Below are positions 11,426-23,157 of a stretch of 64,000 bases of DNA, one piece after another. Made by a program: the position numbers and the translations under genes. Below the pieces are notes generated by a model. That model worked only from the letters and a program-made list of their open reading frames with translations, was not told where the DNA came from and made no database searches. This stretch comes from Coccinella septempunctata (lineage: Eukaryota > Arthropoda > Insecta > Coleoptera > Coccinellidae), in NCBI RefSeq assembly GCF_907165205.1, contig NC_058193.1, positions 18,055,521 to 18,119,520 on the forward strand. The letters run 5' to 3'. Each line of letters starts with the position of its first letter. Positions within the stretch are counted from its first letter, which is position 1.

Positions 11426-13185
11426 CATGATGAATCAGAAGAATAAAGGCAATCAGGAGATCACAACCAAAATGTAAATATAAAATATAAATAATTAAAA
11501 CCATAATGGGTACAATTAGAAACAGGTACATAAATGAACAAATAAATTGAAGCAAAAATATTTATTTAAATACTCACATTCACAGTTACGCTTTCTTTAG
11601 TCTAGGATATCTGTGATACCCTAGATAAAATATCACACAAGAAAAAGGAACGTAAAATCAAATTTAAAAAATCTAAAATGGACACATGAGTTGAATCTCA
11701 TGAAATTTGAGCATTCCAATCTATAGTCCATTCAAGCATGAATGACATCCCAGTAGGCCTTGAATGTCCAGAGGCAGATATCTGGTCAAAAAACATCTTC
11801 AATAATTTCCAATTTAAAACAAATTAAACAACATTCGATATTAAAAAAAATGTGTTCTCAATTTGTTCGAATAAATTAAGAACATCAACAGCAGTACAAA
11901 TCCTAATTATCTTCGGCCAGTGCATAGACATTCCGCAACACAAAATCTTAACGTATGGGCTATTACCAACTTAAATTAGATTTTCCATAGCCACCGGACA
12001 TGTCAATATATGGAATAGACTATATTAAACCATCCAGCGGGGGTTCTTACGCTAATTCAATTTGGTCACAGGAAAGATGTTTTTAGACAGTATTGTTTCA
12101 AAAAACTGAAGAACTCAAAGAATATATATGAAATTAACAAACTCTCAAAAGATAGAAAGAAACAATATCCTGATCCAAAAAAAACAACATATGAAAGAAC
12201 CACTTAGCATTTTACACCGAAACGAATAGAACAATTACTAACAGATGCAGAAGATACGCACAATTGTTTGAAATTGTCAAACTGTGAAACAATTGATCAA
12301 CCGTTTAGATTTACTACTTATACTTAAATAGATGCAACTTCTAAAAATGTATATAGAAAGACTAAAATAAAATATGAAATAGCAAAACAAAAAAAAGAAA
12401 TATTGTAAAATAATAGGAACCTCATGTAACAAAAACATGGACAATAGCGAATTCATTAAAACAAAGACCTGTAAGAAACACATATTTTGTTCATCTGCAA
12501 CGGATTTAAAAAATTGTATATCATTTCAACGAATATTTCTCTGAAGCTACATATAATTGACAAAAATAAACATAAAGAATAACAAAAATTTCAGATTAGG
12601 AAAAGAAATATGATCATTCAATATACAATTTATAAATTAAGAACGACTTAGGAAGATTGTAAAATATCTGTAGAAAAAACAAAGTTATTCGATAGAGGAA
12701 ATATCAAACAGTGTAATCAAGAAAACTATAAATGAGATTAAGTATTGATTCTTTAACAAAAACAGGGAAACATTTCATTGGGAAACGGAAATACTCATCA
12801 GGCGGATTCGTGGCACCAAGGTAGTTCTGGAGATTTATTGAGTTACTGTCTTCGTAGCCGAGATATAGGATGTTTTACGAATATTGTTTGTCTTCCATAT
12901 CAAACGAACCACTCTGTATATTTTCTTCATATTTGGCAAATGTGTTTCTTAGGGAAAGCTCATATGTATCATGCAATAACCGCAAGGAAAATAAGGAAAA
13001 TCCAGGTCCGGGTTAACAAAAAATCGAAATTTTGGAAATTTGTTTCAGTATTTGAAAAAACCACAAAAAACTAAAATAAGGCGTGTGCTTTGAATTTTAG
13101 TGCAGTCAGTTTTACTGCACAGATTTTCAACGTAAAAGTGAAGTTTTCAAGAACTGGGATTCCTGAGAGTTGTTTGTAGACCTTA
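11426..13185. other. non-coding AT-rich stretch
   Basis: No coding region or terminal repeats recognised. Several polyA/polyT runs are present. Confidence 0.4.
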
Positions 13186-13189
13186 GCAG

Positions 13190-13760
13190 AATCTCCTTTG
13201 CCGCAAGGGTGCATTCCCTGTAAGAAGATGGTGAAGGGCGTCTACAGTAGATCTACTCGCTCTATAGGTTTGTTATGGAGCTTTGAATTTCTCCTTTTAC
13301 TGCTGTCAATTATTTTCTCCATGGTCTTTGAGAGAGAGGCTCCTTAGAGCCTGAATCCTATCGACCCACTTTGGATATGAATACTACCTCCATGGTAGTA
13401 TTGACACCATGGAGGCATACTTGCCTCCACGACGGTTTCGGGATGTAACACCGCCTTGCAGAGTTAGCTTTGAAGAGTTCAGCTATCGGGGGGATAATAA
13501 TTTCAATACCATTCTGAAGCATGGCCGGAAAGATGCCATCCAAGCTAGCTGATTTGAAGAGCTGAAAGCTCTTTATCGCTCATTCAATTCTTTCTGGTGT
13601 GAATAGTTTGCCAGCTTTCTGACAATACCACCTGGTGGAGTTAGGTGTCTCCCCAGTCTGGACCTCATCTCTAGTGCTTATCTGCTTGGAGCCAGAAGAA
13701 TGGGTCTCTAGCAGAGCTCTCAATATCGGGGTTAAGTATACAACAAGAGGTTTGACATAT
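13190..13760 (-). pseudogene. LINE reverse-transcriptase remnant (Jockey/R1-like)
   Basis: Minus-strand pieces in shifting frames follow the order of a non-LTR ORF2. First comes a connector region (LLETHSSGS). Next is the RT entry segment with LDGIFPAMLQNG and CYIPKPSWRQV, the family's 'yIPk.Wr.vkvvfIPK' motif. Then come a damaged SLSKTMEKII and a decayed STVDALHHLL. The later PQGS and YADD boxes are absent, so the piece is truncated. A short local inverted repeat containing ACCATGG (about 13384-13425) interrupts the motif region. No poly(A) tail or duplications are visible. Confidence 0.72.
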
Positions 13761-14580
13761 AAGTTATCCAAATGTACCCTGAATACCACCCAGAAGAGTA
13801 GAATATACAATTATAAAATTCTATGATCATCTACCAAAAGATTTACAAGGATTAGAAAACCAGCGTCTTCAAAACGACGCTGTTGGATCATTTGGTACGC
13901 AGAGAGCCCTACAGTCTGGATGATTGCTTGAGACGATCTAGAGTCTAGACCGAAAACTTTTTTGTGAACGCAATTTCATTTTCTTCATGTATACATTGTA
14001 TATTTTTTTAGGGATGATTTGAAATAAGGGTTATTATTATGATAGGTTTTTCATCTAAACCTATCCAATAGGCGATGTTAATTATGCTAATAATTTCATC
14101 AACATCGTATTTCATAAATACGAAATGAATATTGAGGGTAATATAGCAGCAAAAGCTAACGAACCAATTCATATAATTCGTTATTACAAATTCGGAAATT
14201 CTAAAATTCATCGAAATAATTCTGACTGAATCGAAAATTTTCCAATGGGACAGCGGAAATTTCATATTGCTATCGGTATATTTAATTGACATAATTGTCA
14301 TAATCATTTATATGCGGTCTGATATCAATAAGTGAACAAAGGTGGACTACAATAGTTTGTCGAATGTGTTATTTTCTGTAAAATACACATCATTGTTTAT
14401 GTTAGCATACCTGGAATAGCAATTCTATTTTCATGATCAGAAGTAAATCCAAAATTAATATTTTATTTCTTATATTTGGGTGACTACCTCTAAGCAGTTA
14501 TTCATTCCGTCGAATCTCCCACAACATTTTTGATATACCCACTGAGAAAGATTATAGAGAATGAATAAACATTGATAATC
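13761..14580. other. non-coding stretch
   Basis: No gene recognised. GTGAACGCAA near 13965 resembles the tip of the 7444 MITE, possibly a decayed end. Confidence 0.4.
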
Positions 14581-14583
14581 ATT

Positions 14584-15142
14584 GGTCGCATTCAGCGGAC
14601 GGAGCGCAAAACGCTTCTGCTACCCATCGGTAGCGGTAGCGGTCGGGAACATGTTGAACGTTCGCTGGCAAGCCGAGATAGGATAAGGCAGTCCAACGAG
14701 CTGTCACTATCAGCTGATTAGTTGAGAAGTCTGTAGGAAAGACGTAAACAAACGGATTTTTTAAGTTTCGTTAACCTTGTGCTGGTTAAGTAAGTTTTTT
14801 TTTGTGAAAAACATAACCTAGAATTCTGACGAATTTTTTTGTTGCTCTAGTATATTTCCTATAACTTATTTAACATCCTTCTTTATTACCTTCTATCAAT
14901 TTTCATTTCATTTTCCTCAACAAACTCAAGCTCGTGCATCTTCCACACTAAATAACAACTACCTACTCAGTTCAAGTCCAACTTTCGCTCCTTTCCGCTA
15001 CCGCTACCTAGCACAAATCAAATCCGCTCCCAAAAGTGGCGTCCGCTCCAGAACGTGTTGAGAATGTAGCGCATATGTCACCGAACGTTTACGCTAGCGT
15101 TTGGTAACAGTTGCGCAACTGTTTCGTCCGCTGAATGCGACC
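14584..15142. mobile_element. 559-bp Harbinger-like MITE
   Basis: Perfect 17-bp terminal inverted repeats, GGTCGCATTCAGCGGAC, lie at 14584-14600 and 15126-15142. Both are flanked by ATT (14581-14583, 15143-15145), a 3-bp target duplication. Subterminal GC-rich blocks (TAGCGGTAGCGG and similar) stand out from the AT-rich interior. No transposase is encoded. Termini resemble the 103-bp element at 7444 (GGTYGCRTTCA). The superfamily (PIF/Harbinger) is inferred from the 3-bp duplication and GG ends. Confidence 0.8.
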
Positions 15143-15302
15143 ATTGTATGATTTCAACAAATCATTCACTGAACTTTTCGATGGGAGCACCAAAAATTGA
15201 GTCCGAATACGAAGATCAAGTACCTGAATAATTACATAGAATTTCAATATTCGGACATTCTGTTCTACATTATATCATAGAATTATATTCTTCAATCCGG
15301 AT

Positions 15303-16397
15303 TATGGAGAGTAGAGAGAAGAGAACGATCGCTGCTTTGAGACCATAGATTTTTCGTCCCCTAAAATAAGTACCAATAGGGTAGTTCATGCTTTTGCCAA
15401 AGGCGCGCTTGCCATCACGAGATGGCGAAATTTTGATTTAAATTAATTGTAGTTGGCTGAGTGAATGGTCATCCTGGTGACAGATGATTAGAATATTATT
15501 GTTTTCAACTTTTGATAAGAGAACAACCATGGTGAAATGTTGAAGAATGCGCTAGTGTAAGAGTGTTTTGGCATCGGAAAGAAAAGGAGAATAAAATTTC
15601 CGAGTGCATTTTTGAGAGAAAATTGGAAAAACCTTACCTCGAGAATCGACTCGGAATCAATTTGTGTGCCAAGAGCACTTTTGCGATGAAGATATCAAAA
15701 AGATGATGGATTCATTATGAACGAAATCGAAATTGTCATCCCTCGTGAGAAGTGGACTCTTCTGAATAAGAATATCTAACCAATAAAACTATGTACATGG
15801 TTCAGAAGTAGATATTTTTGAAGAATTCTGTTGGCATAACATAATATATCGTTTATAACGGTTCTCAGCTGAGTATTGGAAACAGAATCTACTCTAATAC
15901 CTAAGTATTAAATCTGAGATTGCTACCTTTTGTTGTCTTGATGTGTACTACTCCTCACTGCGAATTTATATAATTTTGAAGATTACGGTAAACCAACTAA
16001 CATAGGTACCTGTTTTCAATGAACAATGATAAACAAACGTAGGTAAAATTTTTTTGATCAGTGATTTCTTTTGAATTTCATTGATTTCGTCATTTATTAT
16101 GAATGAATAAAGCTCGTAACATAGTCCCCTTTATAATATGACTTGTATTTTATTGCATATAATTCAGAGAACTCATATTTAATATAGTTTTGAAGAAAGG
16201 TATTTGAAAAATCATCAGAAAAACCACGTTGACACATAACCTAAAATAAAATGAAGGCTGTTCATTTAAGGTTAACGCTAAAATCCCCACCCCTTATCGA
16301 TAAACGTAGCGATCGCAGCGACTCCTAGCCTACGTTCCCCGTTTTCGGGGACACATTTTTAGTACGGCGATCGTTCTCTTTCTCTCTACTCTCCATA
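15303..16397 (+). mobile_element. P-like DNA transposon, non-autonomous copy 1
   Basis: Terminal inverted repeats of about 33 bp start TATGGAGAGTAGAGAGAA and continue into GAACGATCGC. Flanks are ATCCGGAT (15295-15302) and ATTCGGAT (16398-16405), an 8-bp duplication with one mismatch. It resembles the palindromic GC-centred targets known for P elements. The interior holds a decayed THAP-like zinc-finger region and no catalytic domain. A second copy in inverse orientation frames 22646-31529 and matches most of this one at the nucleotide level. Membership of the P superfamily is inferred from the 8-bp duplication plus the THAP-like remnant. Confidence 0.7.
15545..15720 (+). pseudogene. THAP-type zinc-finger remnant
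   Basis: THAP domains are C2CH DNA-binding modules found at the N-terminus of P-element transposases. The frame ending at the stop 15718-15720 reads LPRESTRNQFVCQEHFCDED, then IKKMMDSL. The CxxH followed by an acidic DI is the typical last part of a THAP module. Upstream, another frame gives KFPSAFLRENWKN, resembling the middle of the domain, so at least one frameshift separates the two. The matching part of copy 2 (29.33-29.55 kb and 30.0-30.2 kb, minus strand) keeps the CQEHFCDEDIK segment, which supports a once-coding region. Confidence 0.55.
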
Positions 16398-16405
16398 ATT
16401 CGGAT

Positions 16406-19048
16406 CATCCTAGTTCAAACAATAGACAAAATGTAAATACAGCCAAACATAAATGACATCCTACATTTGCAGGGAGGCTATCGCAAGATCTATATTACAG
16501 AACTCAGGTTTGGTACAACGAGTGTGTCAAACTTAGTCAAGAAAATAAATAGATAAAATATCATTCTAATGAAAAGTTGAGTTACTTATCTAGCGTATGT
16601 TATCGACACAAGGTCTCGAACAGTATTCTTATAAATACGCAGTTCCCTGAGAACCCGAGGGATCTCAAGTGTTCGTGATGTTAAAAGGAGAACGGGAAAT
16701 CATAACAAAACCGTGTGTGGCACTATGCATGTACTTCAAGATTAAGGCGAAGAAATGTCCTATCCTAACAATTATATAGGTACTATCGAAATTTTTTTAA
16801 TGAAAAGAAATTATGAACTTTCAAATTACGTATGTGACGCAGCCTGTTAAAACTTTCATTTGGAATTCCATCGAAAATTCATATTGCAGGTAAAATGTGG
16901 GTATCTACGTATATTATCAGAAATAATAGCATTAATAAATAAACAGTTCCATAGAATGAGTCAGACTTATATTTGATATATAGGTTGAGTATTTGACTCG
17001 TACAAATATTTGTACGTCATCAATCAACAACAATTGATTCTTGAGGTCAGAAGAAAAACTTTTTTCATTTACCATTTTTTCCGATTCAGCACCGATAAAA
17101 AAATTTAGCAGCTTTAGCAGCACATCATTTCAAGACTAGCCACTCATTTAAATTCGAGGAAAGACTGTTTTAGACAGAGAACAGAATTGGTTCAGAAAGA
17201 ACATAAGCGAAATGATCCAGATATACAGGATGCGGCGTAATGAATGCATAATATGGTACCTGCGAGTAGAGGACGTTGTGGTGGTTCAGATAAATATGTT
17301 TTATCCTCAGTAAAAGTCTCTCGATTTTCGAGATATTCGAGATTTTTTTAAATAGAAAAAATACACACTTTGCCACTCTTTTTGGGGCAAGATGTCAAAT
17401 TGAAGAATTTTCCCAATCTGTTTTTTGGATGGTATTCCTAGATAGATAAGCATGCATAGATTTTTTCAGATAAAAATCTAACATCTAGCTCACATTTCTT
17501 GTTTTCATTAATTTTTCACTGAGTTCAACATAACGTGATGTGAAAAAAAAATTGTCACCAGAGTAAGAAAAACTTATTGAAATGAAGTGGTATAACTCAT
17601 TGTATTTCCAGCATTTAATACAAAATAAATTAGTTTTACAATTAGTCAGGCCTAGTTTGATGTGAAACTTGTTTTAAAAATTTTAGCAATTGAAATTAGA
17701 CATGCGAGCAGAATAGAGGAATCATTCATTATAGAAGATGTAGACATAGAGCATCTATAAGAGCTCATTCTAGCTGCTTTTTGTCAAAATGTGATAAAAT
17801 AAAACAATAATTTTCGAATTGTTATTTTATCTCGTTTTCTTTCATGATTGAACCCCACAGTTATGGAATCAATATTCACAAGTTAATTTCAGAAATTTTG
17901 TAATTAAAAAAAAGAGAAATGGCATCCTATAAAAAATGAGTCTACAGTTTTCTTTCTTTATCACAGAAGTCAATTTACTTAACTCGAAAATATTGATTTC
18001 ATAACTATGGCGTTCAATAATGAAATAAAGGGAGAAAGTTCACTTAAAAATATTGATTTCATAAATGTGGGGTTTCATATATCATAATGAAAGAAAAAGA
18101 GAAAGAGTTGAACAAACGGTGTTCAAATTGGCTACCATTATCTAATATACATGCTCTTCATTGTTTGTGCAGCAAATGTTTGACAATGAATTTAATTTTC
18201 GGAAATATATAATATAAGTATGCTATAGCTCAACGGAGAAAACCCTTAAAAAATCAATTTACAAAGATCTAGTTAGAGGTATCTCTCCTCCGTAAGTCAA
18301 AGAATCACCTGACGAAATAAACAACTACAGAATGGCGAATAGGAGGCTCCGACATATTTGATTTAACAATGAAAATAAAGAATTAATCGAATAATTTATG
18401 TGGTCGAAACTTTCCGTCAATCGGTTTCCTAATTCGAGAAAAGAAGAAACTGAAGTAACTGACAAATAAATCTCCGCTTCCCAACTACAAAAGGCTGGAA
18501 TACGATCCGAATGGACAGTAAACTTTTACAAAAGAACAATGAACATATTCGCAACAATGAATCCTTAGAGAATCCTTAGCTTGCACATCAGAGGAGCTTC
18601 TCACAGGTGAATGAAAGATGAAATTTATGCAGGTAGGAATTCGTATGAGAATATTGAGAATCGCAGTTCCTACGGTCAACGTATAGGATTAAGAGGAAGA
18701 GCATATTCATGTTATTCCGAATCGATCTAAAACATCCAGGTTACCAGTTATTTAGACAAGATATTAAGATATTCTTTGAAATAAGGAACGAAACAATGCA
18801 TGAAATTTGACGAATAAAATACAATCGATATTTCGACATACATAAATAATCAAAAACTGCTCATTATATTTGGTAGACAATTTTAGTTTTTTCCATAGTA
18901 TCCGGAAGTCGCAGAATAATCAACAATAGTTCAAAAGGGCTCTTCCTTTATTAAAATTTTTCCTTCGATAACTTTCCATTTGAGTTATTGGGTTTATTTA
19001 GGCAACCACCTCTTTTTTTTATTTAGAATCTAATGAAGCAACAAGTGA
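16406..19048. other. non-coding, solo decayed ends
   Basis: No gene recognised. At about 17217-17400 there is ATACAGGATGCGGCG and CTCGATTTTCGAG, resembling a decayed half of the ACAGGGTG foldback family. A short tandem duplication (AAAATATTGATTTCATAA) occurs near 17985-18065. Confidence 0.4.
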
Positions 19049-19784
19049 TATACGGGATGTTTTCTAATTGAGTGTCAATATTTATGAGCGTGATTTTTGG
19101 GCCCATTTTAAGAAAAAAACTTCATATGAACATATGTCCTAAAAGACTTACCTTTTGAGATACGGGGTGGTAAATTTTTCAAAAATAAATCATTTATTAT
19201 TAAATACTTACTATACCACTTCAAATATTTTACTGAAATTTGTCATACATGTATACTATGAATCAAGAGGCATTTTTTAATGTATCACTCGTTTCTTAAT
19301 TTCCACCAATGGCGTTCGTACGTAATTTGACCTACCCATTTTGGCTGACATTGATGGTACGCCACAGATTTTTCCTGTAATAAAAATTATTTTAGAAATT
19401 CCCAATCATTTCTTACCAAAGTTGATCACTTGAGTTTTTTCAATCCGATTCACGGTTTCCGCTTAAAAAAATAAAAACCGTTTCTCTGCATGATCATAAC
19501 AATATTCTTAATACATACATAAGACAATATCTCCATGCAGAGACATACGTAGATTTTATTTTTTAAGATGAAACTTAGTGCGTCGGACTAAAAAAATTCA
19601 AGAGATCAAATTTGCTCATAGTTGAATACAGTCAGTGGCGTGCCACTGACTGTCTAAATAATGCCACCTTGTATCTCAAAAGGTAAGACGTTTAGGACAT
19701 ATGTTCATATGAAGTTTTTTTCTTAAAATGGGCCCAATAATCACCCCCATAAATATTGACATTCAATTAGGAACCACCCTGTAT
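19049..19784. mobile_element. 736-bp foldback element (ACAGGGTG family, copy 1)
   Basis: Arms of about 122 bp (19049-19170 and 19664-19784) are inverted copies with few mismatches. The outer tips are TATACGGGATG and, inverted, TATACAGGGTGG. The inner boundary is GATACRRGGTGG. The loop carries an 11-bp-arm palindrome, CAGTCAGTGGC/GCCACTGACTG (19629-19652), and blocks also found in the element at 50005-50812, so the two are one family. No protein is encoded. Confidence 0.78.
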
Positions 19785-19940
19785 AGATTGTGACTTGAAT
19801 ATATCGATTTTTGATTAATTTGATTTGTAGAATTTAATGATCTTCTAAAGAACACCCTGAATATTTAAGGTCCAAACACCAGCTAGCATTGTTATAATAC
19901 TATTATACATACTTGATACGTATGAACCGTTTCAATGAAC

Positions 19941-20340
19941 AGAGATTAAATTCTCTCTTAGAAAGTATCGACCAGCTATCAATATTGAATATGTATATCG
20001 GGTCATTTGGTCAATTCACAAAACTGATGTTCAAAACCTCTTTGTCGTTAGAATACCAAGATTTCGGCAGATAATTCTGCCTTCTCCGAGGTCCTAAAAC
20101 GGTTACATTACATAACACATTATACAATTTCTATCATTGGTTTGTAATCATACTACCTCAGAAAATTGTAGTATGTCCTTCATGATAGAAATTGTATAAT
20201 GTGTTATGTAATGTAACCATTTCAGGACCCTGAAGAATTATCTGCCTTGGTATTCTAAAAATAAAGAGGTTTTGAACATCAGTTTTGTTAATTGACCAAA
20301 TAACCCGATATACTTCTATATTCAATAGAGATTAAATTCT
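19941..20340. mobile_element. palindromic retro-insertion with 14-bp target duplication
   Basis: The direct repeat AGAGATTAAATTCT (19941-19954 and 20327-20340) brackets an insert of 372 bp. The insert is an inverted repeat with arms of about 150 bp (near 19985-20143 and 20180-20325) and a loop of about 35 bp. Each arm holds TTCGGCAGATAATTCTGCC or a degenerate form. On the minus strand this gives GGCAGA-AUUA-UCUGCC followed by GAAAUCUUGGUA, a hammerhead-like helix II plus core. Similar inserts with 12-14 bp duplications lie at 33381-33514 and 57868-58148. A Penelope-like origin is inferred. Confidence 0.6.
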
Positions 20341-21269
20341 TAAACCATCTTTATTTCATAGAACTTCAATGCTTAGACAAGGTTCAAGAATTGAATCTTT
20401 GTTTGATAAAACGATGCATACGTCCAAAAAATTCAATAATTACATTCGTATCGTCTGTCGGAAACTGAAACAAACTAACCACTTTTTTTCTCCTCATGTT
20501 TAAATTTCCGACTCGAGCATGCGTTCAAGTCGACTGCTGCGAGCGATCTCGGTTCACATTTTCCTATGCTACTCTGCAAAAACTTTTCAACACTCTTCAT
20601 ATAACAAGTCACAACGAAGACATAATCAAGACAAAGCGGAACGTCCCGTGATTTTCTGCAAAATAAGCTATTACCCAGATCAGATTCATCGAAATAGAGC
20701 CATTACCTAAATGCTGTACACTTGTCTAGACACTGAAATCTCACTTGAGTGTGGTGTTGCTAATTTCGCTGATGCATCCGAAATGAGGTTATCCAGAACT
20801 TAGTTGCAGCAAGATCCGCCTTGCCACTGAGTTGTGTAGGTATGTTCATGATGAAATTATACTAACCCTGTTTACGAGCCACACTTGTTCATTCTACTCT
20901 AACCACTCGACAAACAAGAAGAAAATTACAACAGATATACAACCCTGGAATTCGGAATAATTGTTAGTGAGGAGATCCCCTACAATTAGGTCTATCAAGA
21001 CATAAGAGGATTAATGTACAAGTTTGAATGGGCTCCTAGAGCGTACTTGAGAAAATTACTTCACAGAGAAACCTCTAATGTTCCTCTAGGATCGGATGCG
21101 ACAGGGTAATCTTTGTCAGTATTTTATTGCAGGTACAATCAATATGTCAATGATATTCACACAATTGGGTAATATTTTATCAACTTTTGACGAGCCGAGT
21201 TTAAAATTTCAAGTTTAGAAAACCATTGGTTCAAAAGTTAGCCAACTTTGAATTTCCTTTGTGGAGTCT
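20341..21269. other. non-coding stretch
   Basis: No coding or repeat structure recognised; one 63-codon open frame has no family features. Confidence 0.4.
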
Positions 21270-21277
21270 GTTCTAGA

Positions 21278-22326
21278 CATAGAAATCATAATATATATAC
21301 TTTCTCTAGAATGCTAATCCAGTAGTAAAAAATGCGGCGAAAAATTGACAGTTGTCGTTAAAGCGAATGCGCGACATTAGTTTATTTCAACTTGAACGTT
21401 GCCTAGACTTTCCTACCTTATGTCAGTCGAATTGTTTATTTGGTATAAATGAGAAATAAACATATTTCATTCGGTGAAAGAACTTATTTTTCGATTCATA
21501 CAGGACTTCTTGTCGGTATTGAACACATGCATGGATGACTAATTGTGTTTATATATGCTTTGTTTTAGAAAATCAGTACAATGATGTTGCAGGTTTCAAT
21601 GAAAATATATCGGGATCTCGGAGGTGACGTGTTATATAAGTCCAAATCTGAATTTGTCGATAGAGGTATTATTGAATATTCATTGATTGTTTGACCAAAC
21701 CGTGAATTAGCTGAAGATTGGAGTTTTATAGCGAATTACATGGTAACAACTGGAGCTTACTAAATATTTGGAACTCACAACGAAAATTCCAGAAGATCTA
21801 AACTTAATATCACCAATGCAATTCGATATTATCGCAGATTCGATTAGATGAACATTTACCTAAGCATTGAGTGCATATTATTAACTCCGTGCAACAATTT
21901 TGAAATATCCTGATCTAGTGCAATAGGTACTACTATATACCATCAATGGAATTCGCTGTCAGTGGAACTCGATAATTCATTCAAGTTTTGAATTTTTTTA
22001 CATTTATTATTTTTAATATGATAGACAAGTACACAAGTACATTTCAGAAAATGTTACTTAAAACTTCTTACCTCTGAGCAGATCGTGCAACAGTGAAAAA
22101 TCAAATGACTGAAAGAAAACGCGTTGTTGTCCGACATACCTTCGTTACATGAATTGCCCCCTCTTCATAAGATTTGATCGACAGAATATTCAGAAATTCG
22201 GCAACGTTCTACTAGAAAATAAACTAATGATACGCATTCGTATTAACGACCACTGTCAATTTTTCGCCGCATTTCTTACTACTGGATTAGCATTCTAGAG
22301 TAATAATATATAATATGATTTCTATG
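21278..22326. mobile_element. 1049-bp element with 8-bp target duplication
   Basis: Inverted arms of about 100 bp start CATAGAAATCAT and run through CTCTAGAATGCTAATCCAGT and GCGGCGAAAAATTGACAG at both ends. GTTCTAGA occurs directly outside both ends (21270-21277 and 22327-22334), a perfect 8-bp target duplication as made by hAT and P elements. The interior is AT-rich with no recognisable transposase, so it is a non-autonomous or decayed copy. Confidence 0.8.
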
Positions 22327-22769
22327 GTTCTAGATGACAATTTGTGGGTCGGGAGCATAGAAAGAATATAAATACTTGCTAATATACTGATGATTTGCTT
22401 CAAATCTAACGCCTTTATAGATACGATATCGGACGATACGATGAACCGAAAACGTTGAATTCTGTGTATTATTTTGAAATACTGAAGAATTGAAAAATAA
22501 GGAGCCTTTTCGGATCATCGTATTATTGCACAACTTATCTATGGAGGGAAGGCCTGAAAAACCATGACCTGAGCTAATTATAAAAAATAATGGATTTTTG
22601 ATTTCTCATACAAGAACTTTGAATCACAAGGCCGACAGTCTACTCTATGGAGAGAAGAGAGAAGTAGAACGATCGCCGCTTACTAAAAATGTGTCAAAAC
22701 AGGGAAAATAGGAGTCGCTGCGATCGCTAGGTTGATCGATAGGGGGTGGGAATGTGCTACAGTGCTCCT

Positions 22770-22839
22770 AGTGCTATAAAAGAGAAAGCGGACGAGAAAG
22801 TCACAGTGCCGTAAAAGTGAAAGCGGAGGTGAAAGTGCC
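22770..22839 (+). repeat. two 35-bp tandem units in LINE leader
   Basis: Units at 22770-22804 and 22805-22839 both follow AGTGCY-TAAAAG-GAAAGCGGA-GAAAGT. Repeated units in the 5' leader often carry internal promoter elements in LINEs; that function is inferred, not shown. Confidence 0.6.
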
Positions 22840-23157
22840 CACTAACAAAGCTACGGAATATTTGATTCCGTCTGTGGAGTTTTTGTAGGTTCTATATTTG
22901 TTATCGGAATTTTAATTCGTTAAAATTTCCAAAGTTGGTGTTCATCCTAAGTGTCCAGGGATTTTTTTCTCGTTGGTACTGCAGAAAACATCAGGTGAGC
23001 TTATTTTTCGTATCTTTCTTTCTGATTTTTCTCATAGCGTAGAGAATTTTTGATGAGCCGTTTTGTTTTCATGCATGAGATACATTTTTCTTTTGTCTTT
23101 AAAAATTTTATTTCCAATTTCTTTGAGTAGCAAAGTAATTATTAATTAGATTCTAAA

